From contig NC_092353.1 in the NCBI RefSeq assembly GCF_963676685.1, positions 5,918,207-5,982,206 of the forward strand: a stretch of DNA of 64,000 nucleotides. The letters are read 5' to 3'. The translations under genes were made by a program, and so were the position numbers. Below the pieces are notes generated by a model. It made no database searches and was not told the DNA's origin. It saw only the letters and a list, made by a program, of their open reading frames with translations. Shown one piece after another: positions 1 to 11,100 of this stretch. The first letter of the stretch is position 1. Each line of letters starts with the position of its first letter. Source of the stretch: Mytilus edulis (Eukaryota; Mollusca; Bivalvia; Mytilida; Mytilidae).

Positions 1-984
1 TGAAGGACATTTTCTGTAAATTTAATTTAGAACATTATTTTGATTAAAAAAACAGTTATTGATTTGAAAACTGTAGAAATGAACATTCAACTTAATTTTA
101 TTCAGCGCCCGTATTCAAACATATGGAACGACAATATGCAACAAGTACCCAAACTTCGTGCTTATATAACTTTCAAATCTGCCTTTAATCAGGAACAGTA
201 TGTAAAAATAAAGAGGTAGGGCAAATTTCCCCATAATTTTTTTTCACAATAGGGCCAATTTCAAAAAGTGAATGAATAAATTAACTTTAAAAACAAAACA
301 TAAAAATGCTTTTTGATCACTATCTCGATTTTTATATATCATGATATGTGTGGGAGATAGTTAATTCAACCCACTAAAAGGATGAAAGTCAAATATAGGA
401 ATTTAGGGTGTTTTCAGGTTGGAAAACAGGGAATCCCCCCAAGAAGGACATTTCAAACCAAAAAAAAAAATTATGTGTTTTGTTATTGTTGTAATTTTTA
501 CAACTTTTTCCCTCAAAAATGAAATTGGTTTGGTGTGTGCTTAATTCATAAAAAAAAACACTTTTAAAAGAAAAAGTGGAACACCGCTAAATTGTACCTA
601 TATAGTTAATTAATACTAAAGATAAGTATATGCACCACCGTGGCTCAGAACTTATTGTACACATTTGAATAAACTTATTGTACATATTTGAATACAATTT
701 CAGAAAGAGAAAAAAGAGCCAAGAACTTGAAAGGAAATATAATTATCAAAAAAGGGATCGAATCTCACATCGATTTTTTGAATTTTTGATTTTTTTGTGT
801 TGAAATATAAGATATTAATGTTTTTATCATATTTTTCGGATGTTTGCTTAATTCATAGAGTCATTCTGGATCATTTTGACTATATATCATTTTATCAAAG
901 AAAAAAAAAATAATGTATCGCTTGTTGTGTGCATTCCTATGACTGTACATACTCTTGACTTACTTTCTTTTTTATGTATTTACA
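1..984. other. AT-rich non-coding stretch
   Basis: No supportable gene on either strand. It contains poly-A/T runs and a short direct duplication of about 22 bases near 648-691 (AACTTATTGTACA.ATTTGAAT). If the minus-strand IAP gene extends leftwards, this is intron or 3' flank of that gene. Confidence 0.5.
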
Positions 985-988
985 TTAA

Positions 989-1261
989 GGTGGTACCTAA
1001 CACTAGAGGGGGATAACTCTGTAAAATCAGCTGAACGTTTTAATAACGTTGCGTTGTTAAGAGGACATTAAGCTTCTTAATGATTAAAATTAGTGTTTGT
1101 CAAACTGCTATATAACTAGTGTAATTTTTCTGATAACATGGTTTGTTCAAATTTTTTGAAATTTTTATATTTTTGTCAAAGGGTCAAAGTAAATACTTTG
1201 TCAAAATTTTATGAAAATTAAACGAGCCAAATTGATTTTAGTGAAAGTGTTAGGTACCACC
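989..1261. repeat. MITE with TTAA flanks (family 1)
   Basis: The ends are perfect inverted repeats: GGTGGTACCTAACACT at the left and its reverse complement at the right. Each is bordered by TTAA (985-988 and 1262-1265). A TTAA target duplication is the hallmark of piggyBac-type transposition. At about 273 bp with no coding capacity it would be a non-autonomous MITE. Assignment to piggyBac is inference from the TTAA alone. Confidence 0.75.
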
Positions 1262-1265
1262 TTAA

Positions 1266-2261
1266 TAACATATTTGCTAGGAACAACTGCCGTCAAACTG
1301 AAGTAGATGTCTGTACATAACCAATAATACGAGAATTGATTATATAGCAATGAAGCTCAAATGTTGCAAGTGTAATATACACATAACTTTAAATAAGGCC
1401 ATTGTATACAAGTTTCAAACAATTTTTGGAAACATTTTTGAACATGGTATTATATGTAACAAATGCAGTCAACAGCAATGTTGTCGCCAATTCACCAACT
1501 GTGTAGATACATGTACTGAAATGTTTACCACTGTCCCTGCACCGGTACCTAAGTCATCAGAAAATAAAACAACACCACAGAACAGAACAATTACACTACA
1601 AATTGTGATTGTATGTAAAACATCAAGAATCTGTTGTATTTGTTAAAATACCAGATAAGGCCATGTTATATGAGTTGTGTGGTTGTAACACAAGGCGTTC
1701 TATGACCAACGGAGGTCAGATGTTGTCGTCTGGTTAAAATATATATGATCTTATCTTATCTTATAGACGATAAAAACCTCAAAGACCAGGACAAATACAG
1801 ATATACATATATTCAGAATGAAAAAAACACCATCCCATTTGAATTTGTTCGATATCATTTGGCTTCTTAACAAGTTACGTGGTATGGTACCTTATGCGCA
1901 TAAAGGGTGTTATAACAATTAGATAAAATAAATATAAAAAATCAATAGTCTTGGCCTTGTATTTTTGTAGGAATACCAGTTTAAGGTATGAAAATAGATA
2001 ATTAGCATCTATCGGGCTATTCAAAACATGATTTATCTCTCTTATGAATGAAAAGAATTCAAGGGAAATTGGCCATACCTCTTTAACCAAAGTCGAACGC
2101 TCGTATTTAGCACAATTCAGGTGTGGCATATTACCTCAGAGGATAGAAACAGAAAGATATATAGGCGAAAGACCAGAACAAAGGCCTCTGCAAATTTTGC
2201 AATCCAGACGTGATCGAAACTGAAAGACTGTACATTCTTTTCTGATATACGAAAACGTTAT
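1266..2261. other. Non-coding stretch with a cysteine-rich small ORF
   Basis: The only coding-like signal is a 98-codon plus-strand frame at 1350-1646. Its start is Cys-rich (CCKCNIH, then a later CNKC and CC). I do not recognise it, no splice context supports it, and it may be chance or a decayed transposon fragment. The rest is AT-rich sequence without structure I can name. Confidence 0.3.
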
Positions 2262-2711
2262 AGGTTGCATTTCTGTAAATATTGACAATGCAATTTCCCA
2301 TAGGAACTCCTTTTACGGCTAAAACTGTACCACTTTTACTATGAAGTTTTGAAAAAAATCTTATCCTAGAATTGAAAGTTCATATGCAACACAATGTTTT
2401 TCAAAGGTCAAAATATAGGGCTGTGCGGCATATTTTCAACGTTTATATGCCCTGAACTTCTCAGAGTTTAAACTTACACTAATTTTCTTAACTACCCCTA
2501 CCTCGAATGAAAGGTTACCACAGATTTCAATGTAAACAATATGCACGTGTTTATTTACTGGTAACATTCCCAAGTTCTGTCTCTGCGATATGGAACACAG
2601 AGAGCATAACTGGGAACCAGTATGTAAACAAAATGAATTTTCTATGAATATTCAATTACTCCCCAAAAGAGGCGTGTTTTGAGAAACAGCTGTATTTACA
2701 AAGTGCAACCT
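2262..2711. repeat. MITE, AGGTTGCA family, copy 1
   Basis: Starts AGGTTGCATTTCTGTAAATA and ends with the near reverse complement (TATTTACAAAGTGCAACCT). The internal sequence closely matches 32862-33308 and, with an internal deletion, 34471-34763. It is non-coding. Superfamily not determined; no convincing target duplication is visible. Confidence 0.75.
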
Positions 2712-3015
2712 TTAGGAGAACTTTTATTACATTCCTTTAGTACTTCCTTTATATTTATGGACAATAATGAAAAACTTATTTTTTTTAATATTATCAATAC
2801 TCGAAAACTAGCAAAATACATTGAACAGACATATTCTAAAAGACGCAATTCTGTTTACAAATAGCTTAATATCAATATATCTTTATTTTAAAATTACTTT
2901 CGTCAACAAAAAGATAATATCACGAATAATTTGTTATTTCCAAAAACGTGATATATTGTTTTATAATTACTTAATATCATTTGAGGTGACTTATATGTCC
3001 ATTGGGCCAGGTGTA

Positions 3016-3161
3016 GTATAAGTTATCTACGTTCATATCCGTAAGTATGGATAACTTAACACCCTGATGAATCCATGTACACCTTGAGGCGCAGCCGAAG
3101 GGTGTACAGGGTACTGAAGGGTGTTAAAATATACACATCTACGGATATGAACGTAGATAAT
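3016..3161. repeat. Long imperfect hairpin
   Basis: TTATCTACGTTCATATCCGTA at the left is matched by its reverse complement at about 3142-3161. Inside, TTAACACCCT pairs with AGGGTGTTAA and GTACACCTT with AAGGGTGTAC. The nested pairing makes a stem of about 145 bases around a short GC-rich tip. It directly abuts the element at 3166-3772. Confidence 0.7.
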
Positions 3162-3165
3162 GAAT

Positions 3166-3772
3166 TTATCCCCGGTCTTAGTCTAAATCTGGCGATTTTT
3201 AGAGAAATTCGACCAAAAGTTTAACGTGAAAGTAACGTTTTTTTTTTCATTTTTTATATATCATCTATTGCAATTTGGGATTTTGACATAATTTTAACAG
3301 GGTATAGGGTACTACCTTTGGTAGAACGTAACCCTACAGGAAGACAAATATAAGACGTTTTTAATCAACAAAAGTGAAATGGGTCAAATTTGGCGCATAA
3401 AGTTGTCAGAGTTACATCAAAGACGGTGTTACGTCAACATGGGTCATTTGCATAGCTAGGTCAGTAGTCCCATTCATTGACAATGTGGCAGAATAGTGAT
3501 GCATTTACTAAAATGAGTGCAAATAATGGACATAATAAGATAAACTCGTTAATGGATTAAGTATCTAATTATACAGACATCATTCATAATCTACAGAATT
3601 TGATATTTCATAAGGAACAACCATGGAACTAAGGAAAACGCTCGTGAATTTATCCCGATGTAATGGGTAGCAACATCCGGGGATATCGGTTAGCAACACT
3701 CAGGGGCTATGGGTTTTGTAACGACGTGCGTTAGCCAATCAAAATCCTAGAAATACACTAAGCCGGGGATAA
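3166..3772. repeat. Short DNA element with TTATCCCCGG termini
   Basis: The left end TTATCCCCGGTCTTAGT is mirrored at the right end by ACTAAGCCGGGGATAA, a 17-base inverted repeat with one gap. No ORF lies inside. The target duplication is unclear (GAAT on the left, TAAT on the right). Probably a MITE; superfamily not assigned. Confidence 0.6.
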
Positions 3773-4172
3773 TAATATTTATCATATATTGTATGTTTAT
3801 GATCTGTACATATTTACACATGTCACTTTAATAAATAATTTACGTACTTACTTACTTACTTACTGTAACACCTTACCATAGAAAATCCAATTGGTGAATA
3901 CATTGCTAGATAGTACTCGGAACACTGTAGAGACATATTGTATTTCGTCTACGTCAACTGATCTCCTAAATTAAGTATCTTATTTCTGATAAATCAAGAG
4001 CAATATATCAAATGTGTGTTAATCAACAACTTTCATTATTTGTTATGGATGTTTCGGACACTCCAGTAGAAAATGTCATTTTCAAAACTAAAATGGTTAA
4101 GGTGTAATATTCCACACAAAAAGTGCGAAAATTAAAAAAAAAAAAAAAAAAAAGATGCAAAAAGTTTATTAA

Positions 4173-4759
4173 GGTGGCTCGGGCGTATTCGAAGTTTCTA
4201 TCAGAAGTGCCGTATTTTTGGTTATTTTATTCTTTAAAGAAAATGAATCAAATTGGTCGAAAAAAAAATAGGTGTTCACGGACCATTCATTTAAGCTCAA
4301 AATTTTACTTTTAAACAGGTATGTAAAAGGGACCACTTTTCAATGAAATGATAGGGGAAATAGAGGTTTTGACATATTTTTTTCGGAATATCAAAAAAAC
4401 GTTCTATGACAATTGTTCCAAATCTGTAATATGAAAAGCTGGAATACAGCATCAAAGAATGAGCCAATAAAAAACATAGGTCACCGATAAGAAGAATGAG
4501 CCAATAAAAAACATAGGTCACCGATAAGGAAAAAAAATATTTTGCCTTACAACCCAAATTTTGGCGGGAAAATGGTAAAAATGGGTGAAATGTCATTTTG
4601 ACCCTTTAAAAAATACCGATAATAACGAAAATATTCTATTAGTCACATAACTACAATGATTTAATATTTCTAATCAATCAAAATATGAAAAAAAATTACG
4701 ACAAATACTTTTGTAATTCATGCGTGAAATTATGCGCAGTCGAATAGTCCCGAGCCACC
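4173..4759. repeat. MITE with TTAA flanks (family 2)
   Basis: Inverted ends GGTGGCTCGGG..TATTCG are bordered by TTAA on both sides (4169-4172 and 4760-4763). A direct duplication of about 37 bases lies inside, near 4457-4530 (GAATGAGCCAATAAAAAACA twice). Non-coding. Same TTAA class as 989-1261 but a different sequence family. Confidence 0.75.
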
Positions 4760-4925
4760 TTAAACGAAATTTTGCAAAACAAGTTTTTTTTTGGCAAAAT
4801 TCAAAAGAAATACACAAAGCCAGAGTTATAAATGTCAGCGTCGGTATAGAATAGAATGAAAATGTCTATTTGTAATCAATCGATCTACATTGTTACTTAT
4901 TAAACTAATTATATGTTGTATTTAC

Positions 4926-5101
4926 CTTGTAATTTTCGCAAACATGCTTTATATACGAATTTCCTCTCATTAGTTCTACGAATTTGCATTCTTTAGATTT
5001 AAAAATATGTTCTGTCCAAGGTTCGTCAGACGGTTCCCAACGTTTTAGTCCTTTGTCACAGTAAAAACATCTAACACAATCAGTATCCCCTTCTTCTTCC
5101 C
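4926..5101 (-). CDS. IAP (minus) exon 4: second half of BIR3
   Basis: Acceptor TAG precedes 5101; donor GTAAAT follows 4926. Read in phase 1 it gives the zinc-binding half of BIR3: C-x2-C, 16 residues, H, 6 residues, C, with the WEP..EPWTEH signature of type II BIRs. It ends in phase 0, as does the corresponding plus-gene exon at 42620-42783. Confidence 0.85.
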
Positions 5102-8100
5102 CTATCGAAAAATAAATGATCATGGTATTGGTTTTTTTTTGGGGGGGTTCTTTTTTTGCATTTTTTTTACAATGATTAATTACTTGTGTTGCTTGGTTTA
5201 GTGCAAAATAATTTGTTGATGACTGTCAGGTTTTGTTTTACACCTTATGAAATGATACAGATTGGTTTTCCTCATACTATGTACCCTGCAATATCATTAT
5301 TGTAATGTGAAGGTACAAAATAGCAAATGTTTATATATCAACAAACATACATGTAGCTACCCATGTTAGAAGATAAGAGGTGTGTATATTCTCCGTTATT
5401 TTGCTCTACACAGTTCTATTTCTCTGTCTTCGATATGTTCAATCAAGTTTTAATGGAATAATTGAATTAAATTGATTCCAATACTATTTTATTTATGCGT
5501 GTTAAAAAGACCCTTAAACAGCCATTCTATAGTTTTTGTTTTGGAAATAAAGATACATTTTTATTTGCTTGCCCTTAGATAAGAACAAAGCAAAAGCTTC
5601 TGTTTATATATTTATTTTGTAGTATTTCATAGTACTGTAAAGAGATTTGTTAAGAATACCCATACATTTTAAAAACTATCGAGCATAAACTTAGAACGTA
5701 TATATAAGCACAATTTTATGTTATAGATCACTTCCGCCTTCAACAATATGCAACACCATACCGTTTAATAGGCTATGAAAAAAAGACACGTAATACAAAA
5801 ACTGCATTCATGATAATGATTTCATAAGCTTTGTTACATTCATTCAATTATTCTAGACTCGGATATTTAGAGCTTCACATATATGTAACATAGTTTATTT
5901 GAACGTTTGTAATTTGATAACATCTACAATGTTACATCTACCGTTCTCTTGAATAATTATCCGATATTTAGAGATTCAGAATACAAATACAATAATACAT
6001 AATTCATGTAATTGATTTGTATATGCGTTCGTTTTTTCACATCCACATTGTAACCTCTCCTGATATTTTTTGTCGATAATTAGTAGATCTAAAGCAAAGC
6101 AATTAAGGTACTGTAACATATTGAAGTATTGATGGTGCGGGGATGCGGTGTTATATTTGCATTGGAGGACGTCTATTATGAAAATGAGATAATTTGTAAG
6201 TGAAAGATATTGAAGAGCGTAATTAAATTGAAGTTTGATCTCAGTACTACCAACATTTACATTTCGCCTTTAATGGTTAGATAGTATACTAGGCTGACAT
6301 TTACATACCAACATAGTAAAATCCTGCATATGCCAGCATTTCTGGTGTTTGCCTGACTGTTGTTGCCCATTTCGTTTTAAATGTTTCTATACGACTTTCT
6401 ACGTCTACCATCATTTTGTTGTATGGCTTGAAGATCTTATGAAAAATGCAAATAATTGTTTTTTCATATACATGTAACATTCAATTAAAAAAAACAAATA
6501 ATAATAAATGTAAAAAATAAATGCCAATTTTATTTCGATCAACATATGTACGTCAGTGAATAAACAGACGCCAGAAAAAATGATGGACGTCATTGCCTGA
6601 TTAAGGCGACCGCCTGTACTGTATCCCAGCATTACCAAAGTTCATCAAACGTCTTCGTTATCGTCCTTTATATGCATGATAAACTAAAAATATTGTTATT
6701 TTAGTGTGTACTTAATCACAATTCCTTGATGACAGCAGTCATGTTTATTAATTATGAGTATTTGCCAAATGAGAAGTGCAACACATCATAATTTTTAACC
6801 GCTCGCCCAACATAGGAAAGAAGTGACGATGCCCATAAAAGCACAAATGATGTTCATAAGAACCATTGATCATCATGACTGCAAATGAAGTTCAGTATCG
6901 AAACACTACATATATTAACTACCTTTAAATGTTCAAAACAAAAACCTCAAACAAGCAACCAGTTATACTGAATACAAACAGGAAAATCAAGGGGTTGTCG
7001 GTGTTAATCAATCTCTGTGTCTAGCTTACATGTGCATATGACAGACTAGGAAAAAGGTTAGCAATATATATTTGTCTTTAGTTTTATTTATTTATTTACT
7101 AGTTATAAATCGCATGTTCTGCGTTTGTTTCGGGGGGGGGGGGGGGGGGGTCAACATGTTTGCTATGATATTTTTATTATTTAACTTTAAATAATGAAAT
7201 TATGTAATTTATTTTATTGGAAAAAGAAGTGGTTGAGAACATGTTTAATTTTAGAGTACATTTTGCTTGTTTGTATTTTCTACCCAATGGTTGCATTATA
7301 TTTTTACTTCGTACATCTCAAAATTCATAAGTAGCACATACATATGAATTTGAAGAAGGATTCTAATGTCAAAATAAAGGATTTCCCCCAAACGGGTCTT
7401 ACATTGTACATGTGATGCTTCTGTGTCTTTCGTCAATTATAAAATTCGATTCTAAGTGACATTCCTTATCAATAAGGATTTATCTGAACATTAATGTGTT
7501 GTTTTAATTACAAACAGTTTAATACACACATTTCATGAACTATTGATGAACTTTCGAAACCTGAGATAGTTATTTATAACGTGATACAGAGGATAAATTT
7601 CTACACATCTATTTCTTTTAATCGTACGTAAGTACATCAACTAAAACAATATGAGTGGTAGAAAGAGGCCACGTAAGCAAAAAATTGATAATAGTAGAAA
7701 TTGGCCAAAAGAAACATATCTGGAAAAATTAAAAGAGATGGGTATCGGGGTCAATGCAACGTGGAAGGTAGAAATGCTTCGCCAGTTGTATTTGGCTAAT
7801 AAAACAAAAACTCCGTCTATAACAATTCCTGAAACATCTAATCAGCCTCCCGTTAATGAGTTGCAAAACTCTACAAATACGAATTTGAATGATCAAGAAG
7901 TAGGATTATATCACCCGTCAACGCTTCCTGTCGTTAATGATACGCATATTCATACGCCAGGTAACACACCTAATCTTAACAGTGAGGTACTCTTCAGGGA
8001 ATCTGCGGCAGCCTTTACTTCAGCAACAGAAACTCTTTCAAATATCGCTAAGCTCTTGTTAAAAACTTCAAATACAGAAAATGTTACCGAAAAGGAAGTA

Positions 8101-11100
8101 ACAACACCTACACTTGAATCTGCAATAAGATGTTCTAATAGCCGACCAACAGATTCCGCTCCCGAGGCTACATCGACAGGAAAAGTGTACTACGCCGAAG
8201 ATCTCCCAAAGATGGATTTCGTTGCACCTTCCATCAAAAAGCAGATAATAGAAGGTAGGGACATTAACCTGGCTACATTATTGGCACCTAAATATGATAT
8301 ACCTCAAAACCAAACTATGCAGTCAAGGGGGTTTACCGTTGAGCTTTCGAGTAAGAAAGACGTAAGATTGGACCACAATCTTTCAATAGAAGAATTTAAT
8401 AGGGCTTTCCGGAAATACCGTAATATTATGGGGAAAGCTTTCCCTCAGAGAAAAGTTGAATTGGAACAATATGAATCTGACATAAACGAAATATCACAAA
8501 ATTACGGCCCATGTTTCTATACATATCACAAGATGTTTTCTGCTAAAGCAGCTGCTGCCATAGTTGAACACAATATTGTTATCAACTGGTCAAAGGTCGA
8601 TGACAAATTGTTGAACCTTGTTACTCATAATGTTCAAAGCAGAGCATGTACTCACTGCGGGGAATTTGACCACACATCAAAATTCTGTGAAAAGGCAAAA
8701 CACGGCAATCCAACTTTATCCCACGGGGCTACAAATATTCGTAACACAGATAAGAGGGGCAGACCGGTTTCTAGTATTGCAGGGGCAGAACTCTGCAATA
8801 ACTACAATTACGGCACTTGCTATAGAAGGGAATGCAAATTCATGCACGCATGTAGTCAATGTGGGTCAAGCGGGCATGGCATGAAAACTTGTAGTTTAGC
8901 CAAACAACAGACAAAACAACCAAGGTCAAACAATGAAACTGCAAAATTAGATAAATTATCCAACTTATCTAAAGCTTCACAAAAAGAAATACCAAAGGCA
9001 AACATCTGACTAGATATGTCACCTATAAACGTAAACAGACTTGAATACGAACTTAAAGAACACCCAGATAAAACATTTTGTTATGTATCTTTTGAATGGT
9101 ATACGTTTCGGTTTTGATACATTAGTATCTATACTCGATTTACCTACGTTTGAATGTAAGAATTTACTTTCTGCCATCAGAGACCCCGAAAGTGTTGATA
9201 TGCTTTTGAAACAAGAAATAGATAAAGGATATGTTAAAGGCCCGTTTAGTAGTCCACCTTTCGAAACTTACCGTGTTAGTCCTATTGGGATTGCAGAAGG
9301 CAAATATTCTGGCAAAAAACGTCTTATCCTTGATCTATCTTCTCCACACGAACAGGAAAAACATGAAAGCATCAATAGTCTTATAGATAAGGAGGTATGT
9401 TCGCTATCTTATGTAAAAATAGATGACGCAATAAGGGCCATCAAGCATTTCGGAAAGCAAACAATTCTAAATAAAACCGATATGACCGATGCATTCAAAC
9501 AGCTAGGGATTCGTAAAGACCAGCATCACTTATATTGCATGAAATGGAAAAACAATTATTATTATTATGTAAGACTTTGTTTTGGTTCTCGCAGCTCGCC
9601 TTGCATCTTTGACAATCTATCACGGGCTATTTGTTGGATAGCAAAGGAAAATTACGGCATACCAGTTATACTTCATCTCCTAGATGATTTTCTCACTATT
9701 CAACCACCGGACTCTTGCGGATTTAGAACAATGGCGCTAATAACGCTTATATTCAATCGTCTAAATATTCCGATTTCTAAGAAAAAGACTGTAGGTCCCA
9801 CTTGTACTATCGAGTATCTAGGAATCATACTAGACACTGTAAGTTTTGAAGCAAGATTACCTAATGAAAAGGTGGAAAGAATTTCAAATTTTATTGACAG
9901 TTTTCTGCATAAAAAATCGGTAACGAAAAGAGAATTATTACAACTGTTAGGACATTTTAATTTTGCGGCCAGAATTATTCGTCCGGGTAGATCGTTTGTC
10001 AGCTATCTCATTAAGTTATCTACAAAAGTTGATAAACTACATCACTATATATCATTATCAAAAGACTGTAGAACAGACTTAATCATGTGGCGAGATTTCC
10101 TAAAAGGCTGGAATAGAGTTACTTTCTTTTATGACGAACATATAACTTTAGCTAGTGACATTGAACTGTACACAGATGCGGCTTCTAACTTTGGTTTCGG
10201 AGGTTTTTTTCAAGGTAAATGGTTTAGTAGTACTTGGCCTTCTGAACTATCAACTTCACTCGATTCAGACATGTCCATGGCTTTTAGAGAACTGTACCCG
10301 ATTGTTGTTGCATCTTTATTATGGGGGCACTTATGGAATAAGAAACGTATCATGTTCCACTGCGACAATGAAGCCGTTGTTAATATAGTTAACAAAGGAA
10401 GATCTAAAGTGCTAGACATTATGAAGTTAATGAGAACACTAACATGGCTATCCGTTAAACAAAACTTTACTATTCAATGTCAACATATTCCCGGAGTTAA
10501 AAATGTGATAGCTGACTCTTTATCTCGTTTTGATTTTCAGACCTTCCAAAAAGCAGCACCAGCAGCAGAGACAGTACCCACTCCGTGTCCGAAATCTTGG
10601 CAAGTAATGTGGAATTAAATGCAAAAGTTAAAAATTTAATTCACAACTCCATCGCAAGCAGTACGCGTTCGCAGTACGAACATGGATTTAAATCATACAA
10701 AAACTTTTTGTGTCTCTCCGGTTTTAAGTGGGATGATAAAACAGATATGCCACCTCTAACGGAAGATATTTTAATGCATTACGCTACACATTGTCACGAA
10801 AATCTTAAGATAAAATGTTCTACAATAAAAATGTACATTTGCGGTTTAAGATACATATATCTTCAATCCGGAGTACAGTGTTTATTCACTGACTGTTGCT
10901 CTTCAAAACTGCTTAGGTTAGAAAATATTTACAGAGGTATTAAAAAACAAGAAGTAAAGAGTTCCCGAAAAAGATTACCGCTAACTTATGATATAATTAA
11001 AAATATGATAACAACGCTTCATAAGGGAATATTTTCGCCATTTGTAACTGCACTTATTGAGGCAGCTTGTGTCGTTGCTTACTTCGGATTTCTCCGCTGT

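Noticed and set aside
7132-7150. Run of 19 G as a G-quadruplex or regulatory signal
   Set aside because: A lone homopolymer in an intron is most simply slippage or an assembly artefact; nothing nearby suggests function.
8618-8884. Overlapping 88-codon frame inside Gag
   Set aside because: It is a shadow of the zinc-motif region in another frame; the Gag frame has clear domain support and this one does not.
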